Numbered from the stretch's first letter, positions 8,503 to 17,502 are shown. The stretch: 64,000 bases of DNA from Micromonospora yangpuensis (GCF_900091615.1 NZ_FMIA01000002.1:3534001-3598000), one strand, 5' to 3'. Notes: generated by a model from the sequence alone, not told the origin. Translations and numbers: made by a program.

Positions 8503-9298
8503 CTCCGGCCCCTTCCGTGTGGTCTGTGTCGGTTGGTCGGCCCGCCGGTGCCGGCAGGGCCCGGAAACGCACCCCGCCCGCGGTGGCCAGCACCAGTTGC
8601 CCGTCCGGCACACCGCGCCAGCCGGGCTCGTCATCGGTGGGTTCCGAGGCCAGCAGCACCGCGCCGTCGCCGGCCCGTACCGACAGCGCGTGGCCGGCCA
8701 CACTGGCCACCACCTGCCGCCCGTCGGTCAACAACAGGTTCAGCCGGGACCCCGGCGCCGCCGCCGCGACGGCGGCCACCGTGTCGGCCACCGCCCGCGC
8801 CGGCTCCTCGCCGGCACGCAGTCGGTGCCGGACCAGCGCCCAGAGCAGGGCGGCGTCGGTCGGGGCGTCCAGCGTCAGCAGGTCGGTCACCGGCAGGTCA
8901 CCGGCCAACCCGGCCACCGAGTCCGGCCACCCCCGGACCACCCCGTTGTGGCTGAACAACCAGGGTCCGTCGGCGAACGGGGCGGCGGCGGTCTCCAGCA
9001 CCGGCATGCCGACGGTCGCCGACCGGACCGCGGCCAGCACCCCACCGGCCGTGGTCACCGCGGCCAACTCCGCCAACGTGGTGTCGGTCCAGAACGGCTG
9101 CGCCCGCCGGTAGCGCAGCGCCGCGGTGCCGGCCGACGCCGTCGGGTACCAGCCGACGCCGAACCCGTCGGCGTTGACCGTCCCGCCGCCGCGCATGTCC
9201 CGGGGTGCCCAGGACTGGCGCAGCAGGGAGTGCGGCGGGTCGTACAGCAACGCCCGCAGGGTCACCGGCGGACCCAGGTACGCCAGGTGCCGGCACAT
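8366..9298 (-). CDS. egtC: Gamma-glutamyl-hercynylcysteine sulfoxide hydrolase EgtC
   Basis: Class II glutamine-amidotransferase-fold enzyme that removes glutamate from the EgtB product. It starts MCRHLAYLGPP, so Cys2 becomes the N-terminal nucleophile. Further motifs are GFGVGWY, NADG and FSHNGVVRGW. Residues 1 to about 245 cover the normal family length. Oddly, no stop occurs where expected: the frame continues as a Pro/Arg/Gly-rich tail of about 65 residues (total 310) overlapping egtD by 137 nt. In another frame a TGA overlaps the egtD ATG in the ATGA style common here, so a frameshift or sequencing error near 8510-8560 is possible. It starts 16 nt after egtB. Confidence 0.88.
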   Translation of the reverse strand: MCRHLAYLGPPVTLRALLYDPPHSLLRQSWAPRDMRGGGTVNADGFGVGWYPTASAGTAALRYRRAQPFWTDTTLAELAAVTTAGGVLAAVRSATVGMPVLETAAAPFADGPWLFSHNGVVRGWPDSVAGLAGDLPVTDLLTLDAPTDAALLWALVRHRLRAGEEPARAVADTVAAVAAAAPGSRLNLLLTDGRQVVASVAGHALSVRAGDGAVLLASEPTDDEPGWRGVPDGQLVLATAGGVRFRALPAPAGRPTDTDHTEGAGDERGATGDLPGGAGPRPRSAPRRADRPDRQPEVAAAEVVLRRPGQ

Positions 9299-9314
9299 CA
9301 GCGCGGACCGCCGC

Positions 9315-10655
9315 TCACCCGCGCACCTCGGCGTCCGTGGCGTCCCGGGCACACCGGAAACCGCTGAAGATCTGCCGTCGGATCGGGTAGTCCCAGTTGC
9401 GGAAGGTGCCCCGGCAGGCCGCCCGGTCGGTGCCGAACGAACCACCCCGCAGCACCCGGTGGTCCGGTCCGAAGAACACCTGCGAGTATTCCTGGTACGG
9501 GAAGGCGGCGAAGCCCGGATACCCCCGGAAGGTCGAGGCGGTCCACTCCCAGACGTCGCCGATCAGCTGGTGCACGCCCAGCGGCGAGGCGCCGGCCGGG
9601 TAGGCACCCACCGGCGCCGGCCACAGGTGCCGCTGCCCCAGGTTGGCGTGCTCGGTGGTCGGGTCGGCGTCGCCCCAGGGCCAACGGCGGGAACGCCCGG
9701 TCGCCGGGTCCCACCGGGCCGCCTTCTCCCATTCGGCCTCGGTGGGCAGCCGCTTGCCGGCCCAGGTGGCGTAGGCCTGCGCCTCGTGGAAGCTGACGTG
9801 CACCACCGGCTCGTCGTCGCGCACCGGCGACCACCGGCCGAAGCGTCGGTACGCCCACCCGCTGCCGTCGGGCCGCCAGTGCAACGGGGCGGTCAAGCCC
9901 GCCTCGTGACGGTGCTGCCAGCCGGCCTCGCTCCACCAACGGGGGTCGTCGTACCCGCCGTCGGCGATGAACGCCCGGTACGCCCCGTTGGTCACCGGCG
10001 CGGCGTCGATGACGTACGCGGGCAGGTCGACGCGGTGCGCGGGGCGTTCGTTGTCCAACGCCCAGGCGTCGGTGCTGGTACCCATGGTGAACGGCCCGGC
10101 GGGCACCAGCACCTCGTCGGCGACCCGGACCCGCGGCTGCGGTGGCGGCGGCGCGGTCAACGCCGGTGCTCCGGCGCGCAGCTGGTGGGTGGCGAGCATG
10201 GTCTCGTCGTGCTGCTGCTCGTGCTGCACGATCATGCCGAAGGCGAACCCGTCGGTGACCAACGGACGGTCGGTGAACCGGATCCCGTCCAGCAGGTCGA
10301 GGACCTTGTCCCGGACGGTACCCAGGTAGGCGCGGGCCTCGGTGGGGGCCAGCAGCGGCAGGCGGGGCCGGTCCCGGCGGGGCTGTTTGAACGCGTCGTA
10401 CAACTCGTCGATGTCACACCGGACCGGCTCCCGGCCGCCCACGTCCCGGACCAGCCAGAGCTCCTCCTGGTTGCCCACGTGGGCGAGGTCCCAGACCAGT
10501 GGGGACATCAGCGGCGAGTGCTGCCGGGTCAGCTCGTCGTCGTCGACGGCGCTGGTCAGCAGCACGGTCCGGGCCCGGGTGCGGTCCAGTTCCGCGGCGA
10601 TGCGGTCACGCAGCCGCGCGACGTCCAGGTCGGCGGTGGTCGTCGTCTCGGTCAC
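9315..10655 (-). CDS. egtB: Hercynine oxygenase (sulfoxide synthase) EgtB
   Basis: Non-heme iron enzyme that joins hercynine and gamma-glutamylcysteine with O2. 446 residues. The N-terminal DinB-like domain carries the iron-binding HxxxHxE motif as HEQQHDE and an upstream His in WDLAHVGNQEELW. The C-terminal FGE-sulfatase/lectin domain shows RLPTEAEWEKAARW, GDVWEWTAS and VLRGGSFGT. The GTG start overlaps the egtA stop in a GTGA junction, indicating translational coupling. Second gene of the operon. Confidence 0.95.
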   Translation of the reverse strand: MTETTTTADLDVARLRDRIAAELDRTRARTVLLTSAVDDDELTRQHSPLMSPLVWDLAHVGNQEELWLVRDVGGREPVRCDIDELYDAFKQPRRDRPRLPLLAPTEARAYLGTVRDKVLDLLDGIRFTDRPLVTDGFAFGMIVQHEQQHDETMLATHQLRAGAPALTAPPPPQPRVRVADEVLVPAGPFTMGTSTDAWALDNERPAHRVDLPAYVIDAAPVTNGAYRAFIADGGYDDPRWWSEAGWQHRHEAGLTAPLHWRPDGSGWAYRRFGRWSPVRDDEPVVHVSFHEAQAYATWAGKRLPTEAEWEKAARWDPATGRSRRWPWGDADPTTEHANLGQRHLWPAPVGAYPAGASPLGVHQLIGDVWEWTASTFRGYPGFAAFPYQEYSQVFFGPDHRVLRGGSFGTDRAACRGTFRNWDYPIRRQIFSGFRCARDATDAEVRG

Positions 10656-11887
10656 CGGGGTCCCCTCTCCGCGACGGTGTGCCGCCGCTGGATCGCTCGT
10701 TGCATCCGCTGGTGCAGCGCCGCCGGCAGGTCCAGCCGGGGCAGGGCCGTCAGGGCCAGGTCGAACAGGGCGGTCGCCGCCCGGGCCAGTGGCCGGTCAC
10801 GCAGGCCGTACCGGGCGGCGGCGTGCCAACGGTCGGCCACCGCGGCGCCGGCGACCCGGGCGGCGCGGACCGTGGCCGGATCGGCGAAGAGCGCGGCCAG
10901 CACCGTCGCCGGCACCTGCCAGTCCGGGCCCGGCTGGGTGTCCAGGTACCGCAGCTCCAGGTAGCCACGGGGGCGCACCGGTGGGAACAGGGTGCTCAGG
11001 TGGTACTCCAGGTCGTCGGTGGTGGGTGGCTGCGGCAACGCGCCGTCGATCCAGTCGGCGAAGGTGACCCCCGCGGGGGGTGTCCAGTCGGGGCCGTCGT
11101 GCCGGAGGCAGAGCAGGGGTGCGCCGAGGGCGTACCCGGTCCAGTCCGCCACCGGGTCCGGTCGCGGGTCGTCAGGTGTCCAGGCCGGCCGGGTCCGGGC
11201 CGGGTCGATGCCCAGCCAGGCGGCCATCCGGGCCGACGCCCACCCGGTGCGCCGGCCGGCGTGGTCACCGGCGGTGGCGAAGGCGGCCAGCAGCGGCGGC
11301 CCCACGGCGTGCGCCGCGGCCCACCGGTCGCCCAGCTCCGCCGGCTCGCCCGCGTCCAGGCAGACCTGCAGGCCGGCGGTGCTGTACATCATGGTGGCCC
11401 CGTGCGGGCCGTGGCGGTCGAAGACGCAGCGCATGGCCCGGTAGCGGGGTGTCTCGACGACCGGGCGGGGTGGTCGGTACGGGTCGATGCCGGTGTCACC
11501 GAGCATCAACCCGGCGGCGGCGAGCAGGCCACGCACCTGGTCGATGTCGGCGTCCGTGGCGGTGATCAGCGCGCCGACCGAGTCCTGTGGCGCGGTGGAT
11601 ATCTCAAGCTGCCCGCCCGGCTCGACGGTCACGGTGCTGCCGTGCCGGAGCTGTTGGGCGGGGCTGGTCGGATGGATGGTGACGGGGCTGTGGCCCCCCA
11701 GTGCCGCCCGTAGCCGCTCCCGGTCGACCGGGCGGGTGGGGTCGGCGGCGTCGTGCACGGTCCATTCCAGTTCGACACCGGTGAATCTCGGTGGCCCGGT
11801 CTTGAAACAGATCCGGCCGATGTGCCCGGCGGCGGCCTCCACCTGCCGGATCACCGTCGTGCGGTCCAACCCGGGTGACATCACCAC
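10652..11887 (-). CDS. egtA: Glutamate-cysteine ligase EgtA
   Basis: ATP-dependent ligase giving gamma-glutamylcysteine for the EgtB step. 411 residues, GCS2-type. Recognisable parts are GHIGRICFKTGPPRFTGVE and LEWTVHD near the N-terminus, GGQLEISTAPQDSVG, MMYSTAGLQVCLDAG, and GYLELRYLDTQPGPDW in the C-terminal half. Two tandem GTG codons and an ATG (11881) could start it. The first GTG at 11887 has GGAGGAGGG at best distance (7 nt). First gene of egtABCD; no egtE-like PLP lyase is next to the cluster. Promoter presumably in 11888-12117, where no clear box was seen. Confidence 0.93.
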   Translation of the reverse strand: MVMSPGLDRTTVIRQVEAAAGHIGRICFKTGPPRFTGVELEWTVHDAADPTRPVDRERLRAALGGHSPVTIHPTSPAQQLRHGSTVTVEPGGQLEISTAPQDSVGALITATDADIDQVRGLLAAAGLMLGDTGIDPYRPPRPVVETPRYRAMRCVFDRHGPHGATMMYSTAGLQVCLDAGEPAELGDRWAAAHAVGPPLLAAFATAGDHAGRRTGWASARMAAWLGIDPARTRPAWTPDDPRPDPVADWTGYALGAPLLCLRHDGPDWTPPAGVTFADWIDGALPQPPTTDDLEYHLSTLFPPVRPRGYLELRYLDTQPGPDWQVPATVLAALFADPATVRAARVAGAAVADRWHAAARYGLRDRPLARAATALFDLALTALPRLDLPAALHQRMQRAIQRRHTVAERGPR

Positions 11888-12049
11888 GAGCGGGCCCTCC
11901 TCCCCAGCGCTGGTCCGACCTCACCGACCGTTGCCGACCGGAGTGGTCATGGCCCCACCATCTTCTGTCTAGCAGAAGAATTCCGCTGACCCGAGCCGAA
12001 CCTTTTTCTCCGCCGCGGTCCGCCCGGTCGGTGCGCCGCAGGCCCGCGC

Positions 12050-12094
12050 GCCGCCGATCCGGGCGCCGCCGATCCGGGCGCCGCCGATCCGGGC
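12050..12094. repeat. 15-bp tandem repeat, three copies
   Basis: The unit GCCGCCGATCCGGGC is repeated three times exactly, in the gap between egtA and the sigma-factor partner gene, just past the latter's stop codon on the minus strand. Confidence 0.9.
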
Positions 12095-12117
12095 GCCGTG
12101 GGGTCCGCGGCCGCAGC

Positions 12118-12888
12118 TCAGTCGTCGGCCGACGCCGAGCGGGTGGGAGAGGGGCTCGCCGACGCGGACCGGGTCGCGGACGGGCTATCCGCCGAGGGGG
12201 CCGCGGGGCTGGTCGAGGTCAGCGCCCGGCAGTACTCCTCGACCCGGTCGGCGCCGCCGGCGGCCGTCACCAGGCCGGCGAAGCCGGGGCTCTGCAGCGC
12301 CCGTTGCCGTTGCGCGGGTTTCTTGGACAGGTAGGCGTTGCAGTGACCGCGCAGCTGGCCGACGTTACCGGGGGTCACCGACCCGGTCGGGGTGGGCGAG
12401 TCGGTCCGGCTGGGCGCGGGGGTCGGCGACGGCGAGGGGGTCGGGGACGCCGGAGGGCGGCTCGGGGTGGGTTCACCCTCCTGGCCCGCCGTCGACGGTG
12501 CGGAGGCGGGCTCCGAGACCGGGGCGCTCGGACGGGGCGGCGGTACCGGTGGGTCGTCGCGGCGGTCGATGGTGGCCGCCGCGACAGCCACCCCCGCCGT
12601 CGCGGTCGCGGCGAGCGCGGCGAGCCAGGCCACGATCCCGACCCGGCGGGTCCGGCGGCGAGGACCCGTGGCGACCGGGGCGGCATCGCGGGCGGCACGG
12701 AAGGCCGCGAGCGCGGCATCCTCCCCGGTCAGCTCGTCGGGACGGGCCGGGGCCGCTGCCGCGGACAGCAACCCGGCCAGTGGGTCACCGGGGCGCGGTG
12801 GGTCCCCGGCCCGGGCGGCGTCGAGCAGCCGGTCGGTCTCGGACCGGCTCGCGGGCCGGCCGGACCGGTCAGACCGGCCACCGTTCAT
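12118..12888 (-). CDS. One-TM protein following ECF sigma factor, putative anti-sigma or surface protein
   Basis: Uncharacterised protein of 256 residues encoded right after the sigma gene (16-nt gap). The cytoplasmic N-terminus (about 1-80) has DPLAGLLSAAAAPARP and GEDAALAAFRAARDA, a layout often seen in actinomycete sigma-linked membrane proteins. A TM helix (VGIVAWLAALAATATAGVAV) lies at about 83-105. A long Pro/Ser/Thr-rich outer region follows, then a C-terminal segment with RGHCNAYLSKKPAQRQRAL and VEEYCRALTS, two Cys that may pair. ATG at 12888 has GGGGAG 6 nt upstream. Anti-sigma function is inferred from position only; no zinc-finger HxxxCxxC is visible. Confidence 0.7.
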   Translation of the reverse strand: MNGGRSDRSGRPASRSETDRLLDAARAGDPPRPGDPLAGLLSAAAAPARPDELTGEDAALAAFRAARDAAPVATGPRRRTRRVGIVAWLAALAATATAGVAVAAATIDRRDDPPVPPPRPSAPVSEPASAPSTAGQEGEPTPSRPPASPTPSPSPTPAPSRTDSPTPTGSVTPGNVGQLRGHCNAYLSKKPAQRQRALQSPGFAGLVTAAGGADRVEEYCRALTSTSPAAPSADSPSATRSASASPSPTRSASADD

Positions 12889-12904
12889 CCAGTCTCCCCT
12901 CACG

Positions 12905-13540
12905 TCAACCGTCCGCCGACTCGGCCCGGGAGGCCTCCGGTCGCGGCCGGGAAGCGGTACGTGGGCCCGGCAGCGCCCGCGGGCTGGGAGCTGGTGGGGA
13001 GGCCGGCTCGGATCGTTGCAGCAGGGCGGCGAGGCGACGCAGCCCGCGGTGGGCGGCGGTGCGCACCGCCCCCGGACGCCGGCCGAGGACCCGGCCGGCG
13101 GTCTCGGCGTCCAGGCCGACCACCGCCCGTAGCAGCACCGCCTCGGCCTCGCGGGGCGGCAGGGTGGCGATCAGCGCCAGCGCGTTCTCGGTGCCGAGGG
13201 TCTCACCGACGCGTTGCTCGGTGTCGGCGTCGTCGGCCAGGTCGGTCAGCGCGTGCACCGGCACCGGCAGGGAGGGGCGGCGGCGTTGCCGGCGAAGATG
13301 GTCCAGGGCGCGGTTGCGGGCGATGGTGACGGTCCAGGCGCGGAACTCGCCGCCGGCGAAACCGGGCAGGTCGCGGGAGACCTGCAGCCAGGTCTCCGAG
13401 GCGACGTCCTCGGCGTCGGCGCCGACCAGCGCGGTGAGGTACCTCAACAGTCCGGGTTGCAGGCTGCGGTACAGGAAACGGAACGCCTCCTCGTCGCCGG
13501 CCTGGGCGGCGAGGACCGCCTCGGTGAGCTCGGCGCTCAT
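12905..13540 (-). CDS. ECF-family RNA polymerase sigma factor
   Basis: Sigma-70 family regulator of 211 residues. Region 2 is at about 10-80 (DEEAFRFLYRSLQPGLLRYL, DVASETWLQVSRDLPGF, FRAWTVTIARNRALDHLRR). Region 4 is at about 110-165 (IATLPPREAEAVLLRAVVG, RRPGAVRTAAHRGLRRLA). A Pro/Arg/Ser-rich tail of about 40 residues extends beyond region 4. ATG at 13540 was chosen because upstream codons read through a direct repeat and are not conserved-looking. It is followed after 16 nt by the one-TM gene, so the two probably form a sigma/partner operon. The target promoters are unknown. Confidence 0.9.
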   Translation of the reverse strand: MSAELTEAVLAAQAGDEEAFRFLYRSLQPGLLRYLTALVGADAEDVASETWLQVSRDLPGFAGGEFRAWTVTIARNRALDHLRRQRRRPSLPVPVHALTDLADDADTEQRVGETLGTENALALIATLPPREAEAVLLRAVVGLDAETAGRVLGRRPGAVRTAAHRGLRRLAALLQRSEPASPPAPSPRALPGPRTASRPRPEASRAESADG

Positions 13541-14097
13541 GACCGGTCCGGTCCCGCCGCCCGGCGGTCCGGGCCGGATCCGGCGACTCGGCGGTCCGGG
13601 CCGGATCCGGCCGCCCGTCCCGCGTCGAATCGACCCGGTGTCCGGGCCCACTTCCCCACCATCAGCCCCCCGCTGCCCTGGTCGTGCCCGGCACCGTGCG
13701 GACCGGGCGGCGGTGTGCCGGGCGTCTGCCGGGGCGGGTGCCCGTCGGATCCGGTCGTGCCACCGCGTCCTCGGTGGGCCCGGGTCGGGCCAACGGTAGG
13801 AGCGGATCGCTGAACGGACAAGGTGGCATGGCTCCGGATGAGAGTGACAAATATCCAGCCGGCTGCGCGGCGAGTCAACGTAACACCAGGTCCGCCGGGG
13901 ACGCCATCGGCGGTTGCCGTGGGCCGGCGGCTCGGCGCACGGCCGCCCGATGGACAGGTCGGATCACCCTGTGCCGTCGGTTCGTCACCCGCCGGGCGGT
14001 ATCGTTCGGTAAGGTCGGCACCGCAGGCGCACCGACAGACGTCGGCGGCCACCCTTGCGGGTGCGCCGCCGTCAGCCGCTGTGGGTACCGTAGGGCC
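13541..14097. other. Divergent intergenic region, sigma factor / Ser-Thr kinase
   Basis: No convincing gene in 557 bp. A 23-bp direct repeat lies at its left end. The middle (about 13830-13870) holds a locally AT-richer stretch with GTGACAAATATCC that could contain the sigma-gene promoter. The right end leads into the kinase GTG with only a weak TAGGG ribosome site. Confidence 0.5.
13562..13611. repeat. 23-bp direct repeat, two copies, 27-bp period
   Basis: CGGCGGTCCGGGCCGGATCC followed by GGC is present at 13562-13584 and identically at 13589-13611, just upstream of the sigma-factor start. Each copy contains the palindrome CCGGATCCGG, so it may be a regulatory site or a slippage product. 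Confidence 0.8.
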
Positions 14098-15492
14098 GTG
14101 TTGTCTTCGGAGGTCGTACTCAGCGGTCGCTACCGGCTGGACGAACGCGTCGCCACCGGCGGTATGGGTGATGTCTGGCTCGCGACGGACGTGGTGCTCG
14201 GCCGGCAGGTCGCGGTCAAGGTCCTGCTGCCCGCGCTGGTGTCCGACCCGGACTTCATCGCCCGGTTCCGGGCCGAGGCCCGGATCATGGCCGCGTTGCG
14301 CCACCCCGGCATCGTGCAGGTCTACGACGTCGGCGAGGACCGGCTCGACGACGGTGGCCGGGCCGACTACCTGGTGATGGAGTTCGTCGAGGGCCAGCCG
14401 TTGTCCAAGCGGATCGAGGCCGCCGGTCGACTCGACGTCGCCGAGACGATGTCGGTGGTCAGCCAGGCCGGCCAGGCCCTGCACGCCGCGCACAACGGCG
14501 GGATCGTGCACCGCGACGTCAAGCCGAGCAACCTGCTGGTCCAGGCCGACGGCACGGTCGTGCTCGTCGACTTCGGAGTGGCCCGCTCGACCAACGTGAC
14601 CAGCATCACCAGCACCAACGCGGTGCCCGGCACCGCCCTGTACATGGCCCCCGAGCAGGCGGCGGGCCGGCCGGTCACCGGCGCGACCGACATCTACGCC
14701 CTCGGCGCCGTCGCCTACTGCTGCCTCACCGGCGGCCCGCCGTTCACCGGCGACAACCCGCTCCAGGTGGCCGTGCGGCACCTCGACGACGAGCCACCTC
14801 CGCTGCCCGAGGAGATCCCGGCGGCGGTCCGCGCGCTGGTGACCCGGGCCCTGGCCAAGGACCCGGCGGACCGGTTCGACACCGGCGCCCAGATGGCCGA
14901 GGCGGCCCGGGCCGCGTTGGCCGGCGACGCGGCGGCCACGGCGGTGGTCGCGGCACCGGTGCGGCTGCGGGGTTCCACCGGGCCGGGCACCCGGGCCGAA
15001 CGCCCGGTCGGCGCGGCGGTGGCCACCGGTGGCGCCCACAGCCGCCGGGGCACCCTGATCGGCGCGGCCGTGGCCGTCCTGGTCGCGCTGGGTGCGCTCG
15101 GCGCGGCACTGGGCGCGACCGGCGGCAACCGCGACGAGTCGCCCCGCGGGGTGGAGATCCAGGACACCGCACCCGCCGTGGTGCCCAGCAGCGCGCCGGA
15201 GCAGAGCACCGCCACCCAGGCGCCCACCACCGGCGGGGACCGGCCGGTCCGGCCCGCCGAGCCGACCGGCCGGGAATCAGCCGAGCCCAGCCCGTCGGCC
15301 GAGCCCAGCCCGTCGGCGGAGCCGGAGCCGGAGCCGAGCCAGCTCCCCACCCGCCCGCCGACCAGCTCGTCGGCGCCGTCGTCGCCTCCGCCGGCCCCGA
15401 CCGAGGAGCCGCCGGCACCGTCCACGACACCGCCGACCAACGATCCGCCGCCGACCAACGACTCCGGTGCGGGCTCCGGCGGGGGCGAGTGA
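14098..15492 (+). CDS. Membrane Ser/Thr protein kinase (Hanks/PknB type)
   Basis: Signalling kinase of 464 residues. The N-terminal kinase domain (about 9-270) has a Gly-rich loop VATGGMGDVW, ATP Lys in VAVKVLLP, catalytic loop HRDVKPSNLL near residue 138, DFGVARS and the APE-like APEQAAGR. A TM helix (LIGAAVAVLVALGALGAALG) is near 320-340. The outer part is Pro/Ser/Glu-rich and low complexity (repeated EPSPSA), with no PASTA domain, so it may sense at or anchor to the wall. GTG at 14098 begins VLSSEVVLSGRYRL, the normal kinase start; the longer open frame upstream is antisense-like sequence. Divergent from the ECF sigma gene. Confidence 0.9.
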   Translation: MLSSEVVLSGRYRLDERVATGGMGDVWLATDVVLGRQVAVKVLLPALVSDPDFIARFRAEARIMAALRHPGIVQVYDVGEDRLDDGGRADYLVMEFVEGQPLSKRIEAAGRLDVAETMSVVSQAGQALHAAHNGGIVHRDVKPSNLLVQADGTVVLVDFGVARSTNVTSITSTNAVPGTALYMAPEQAAGRPVTGATDIYALGAVAYCCLTGGPPFTGDNPLQVAVRHLDDEPPPLPEEIPAAVRALVTRALAKDPADRFDTGAQMAEAARAALAGDAAATAVVAAPVRLRGSTGPGTRAERPVGAAVATGGAHSRRGTLIGAAVAVLVALGALGAALGATGGNRDESPRGVEIQDTAPAVVPSSAPEQSTATQAPTTGGDRPVRPAEPTGRESAEPSPSAEPSPSAEPEPEPSQLPTRPPTSSSAPSSPPPAPTEEPPAPSTTPPTNDPPPTNDSGAGSGGGE

Positions 15493-15593
15493 CCACCCCA
15501 CCAGCCTCAATAACCCCAAAACCGACATAGGATCATCGACGCCGCTCTAGTGTGAAAAGCAGGATGCTTCACTCCTGCTGCCGGAGGGCTCGG

Positions 15594-16856
15594 ATGAACG
15601 CGGACAAGCTGGTCGTCATCGGCCAGGGCTACGTGGGCCTGCCCCTGGCCATGCGGGCCGTCGAGGCGGGGTTGGACGTGGTGGGCCTCGACGTCGACGC
15701 CGGTCGGATCAAGCGGCTCACCGTCGGCGAGTCGTTCGTCGAGGACGTCGGTGCCGACCGGCTGGGCCGGGCGCTGTCCAGCGGCCGGTACCACCCGAGC
15801 ACCGAGTACGCCGACGCCGAGGGCTTCGACATCTGCGTGATCACCGTGCCGACGCCGCTGCGCGACGGCACCCCGGACCTGAGCTTCGTGGAACAGGCAG
15901 GCCTCGGCATCGGCCCGTACGTCCGACGCGGCTGCACCGTGGTGCTGGAGTCGACGACGTACCCCGGCACCACCGACGAACTGCTGCGTCCACTGCTGGA
16001 GACAGCCAGCGGGCTGCACAGCCCCGGCGACTTCCACCTCGGCTACAGCCCGGAGCGCATCGACCCGGGCAACCCGGTGTGGCGGCTGGAGAACACCCCG
16101 AAGGTGGTCTCCGGCCTCGACGACGCGGCGCTGCACCGGGTGGACGAGTTCTACCGGCGGCTGGTGGAGCGCACCGTGCCGGTGGGCTCCACCCGGGTGG
16201 CCGAGCTGACCAAGCTGATCGAGAACACCTTCCGGCAGGTGAACATCGCGCTGATCAACGAGCTGACGATGCTGTCGCACCCGCTGGACGTCGACGTCTG
16301 GCAGGCCATCGAGGCCGCCGGCACCAAGCCGTTCGGGTTCATGTCGTTCCAGCCCGGCCCGGGGGTGGGCGGGCACTGCCTGCCCATCGACCCCTGCTAC
16401 CTGTCCTGGCAGGTACGCCGGAAACTGGGTAGGCAGTTCCGCTTCATCGAGCTGGCCAACGACATCAACCACGAGATGCCCGAGCACGTCGCCCAACGGG
16501 TGATGACCGGACTGAACCGGACCGGCCGGGCGGTCAGCGGAGCCCGGCTGCTGCTGCTCGGGTTGGCGTACAAGAAGAACACGGGTGACCTGCGCGACTC
16601 CCCCGCCGTCGAGGTGGCCCGCCGGCTGCGGGCGCTCGGCGCGCAGGTGCACGCGGTGGAGCCGTACGCCGAGGCGCACCTGCTGCCCGACGGGGTGGTC
16701 GTGGTGGAGCTGACCGAGCAGGAGCTGCGCCAGGCCGACGCGGTGGTGGTGGTCACCGACCACGACAGCATCGACTACGACCTGGTCACCCGGCACGCCC
16801 GGTACGTCTTCGACACCCGCAACCGCTGCCACGGCCCGACGGTCGAGCGGCTCTGA
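15594..16856 (+). CDS. UDP-glucose/UDP-ManNAc-type 6-dehydrogenase
   Basis: NAD-dependent enzyme of 420 residues that oxidises a UDP-hexose (NAc) to the uronic acid, supplying acidic sugar for polysaccharide. The NAD site is VVIGQGYVGLPLAMRAVEAG at residues 6-25. VPTPLRDGTPDLSFV and GYSPERIDPGN are typical of the WecC/VipA branch. The catalytic Cys is in VGGHCLPIDPCYLSW, near residue 261. The C-terminal domain has LGLAYKKNTGDLRDSPAVEV. ATG at 15594 has GGAGGG 7 nt upstream. An imperfect hairpin precedes it in the leader, and TAGGAT near 15526 is a possible -10. Substrate sugar cannot be fixed by eye. Confidence 0.9.
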   Translation: MNADKLVVIGQGYVGLPLAMRAVEAGLDVVGLDVDAGRIKRLTVGESFVEDVGADRLGRALSSGRYHPSTEYADAEGFDICVITVPTPLRDGTPDLSFVEQAGLGIGPYVRRGCTVVLESTTYPGTTDELLRPLLETASGLHSPGDFHLGYSPERIDPGNPVWRLENTPKVVSGLDDAALHRVDEFYRRLVERTVPVGSTRVAELTKLIENTFRQVNIALINELTMLSHPLDVDVWQAIEAAGTKPFGFMSFQPGPGVGGHCLPIDPCYLSWQVRRKLGRQFRFIELANDINHEMPEHVAQRVMTGLNRTGRAVSGARLLLLGLAYKKNTGDLRDSPAVEVARRLRALGAQVHAVEPYAEAHLLPDGVVVVELTEQELRQADAVVVVTDHDSIDYDLVTRHARYVFDTRNRCHGPTVERL

Positions 16857-16887
16857 ACCCCCGCACCGGCACCGGAGGCGTCAGCTC

Positions 16888-17502
16888 ATGCTCGATCTGC
16901 GGCAGGCCGCCCGACGTTTCGGCCGCCGGTGGGTGTTCGACGGGCTCGACCTGTCGGTGCCGGCCGGCACCCAACTGTTCCTGAGCGGGCCGAACGGGGC
17001 CGGCAAGACCACCCTGCTGCGGTGTCTGTCCGGGACGCTCGCGCTGAGCGCCGGGCGGGCCACCGTCGCCGGTCACCCGGTCGGATCGTTGGCCGCCCGG
17101 CGGCTCACCGGTGTCTGCCTCGCCCCGGAACAGGGTCTCTACGGCACGCTCACCGCCCGGGACAACCTCGCCCTGGTGGCTCGGCTCCGGTTGCCCTGGC
17201 GGGCGGCCCGCACCGCGGTGGCCCGGGTGGAGGAGGAGCTGGACATCACCGGTTACGCCACCGTCCCGGCGGGGCGCTGTTCGGCCGGCATGCGGGCCCG
17301 GGTGAGCATCGCCCGGGCCCTGTTGGGCGAACCCGCCCTGCTGATCCTCGACGAGCCCGACCGGTCGCTGGACGAGGGGTCCCGCGAACGGCTCTGGCAG
17401 GCCCTGGCCCATCGCACCGGGACGACCTGCGTGATCGCCTCCCACCACCGGGCCCACCGGGGCCCACGCCAGCAGGATCTCGTCCTGACCGGCCACCGAT
17501 GA
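16888..17502 (+). CDS. Stand-alone ABC ATPase (CcmA-like size)
   Basis: Cytoplasmic ATP-binding subunit of 204 residues. Walker A is GPNGAGKTTL (about residues 34-43), Q-loop region LAPEQGLYGTL, signature degenerate as CSAGMRARV in place of LSGGQ, Walker B LLILDEPDRSLD and switch His in VIASHHRAH. Short length resembles heme-exporter or peptide-immunity ATPases. It begins 31 nt after the dehydrogenase gene with GGAGG before its ATG, so the two are probably co-transcribed. No permease gene is adjacent. The gene converges on the B2-type peptidase, a pairing that raises but does not prove a RiPP or export link. Confidence 0.8.
   Translation: MLDLRQAARRFGRRWVFDGLDLSVPAGTQLFLSGPNGAGKTTLLRCLSGTLALSAGRATVAGHPVGSLAARRLTGVCLAPEQGLYGTLTARDNLALVARLRLPWRAARTAVARVEEELDITGYATVPAGRCSAGMRARVSIARALLGEPALLILDEPDRSLDEGSRERLWQALAHRTGTTCVIASHHRAHRGPRQQDLVLTGHR

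Noticed and set aside
7536-11887. EgtE-type PLP lyase completing the ergothioneine pathway
   Set aside because: Neither flank encodes a PLP fold; the last step must be encoded elsewhere.
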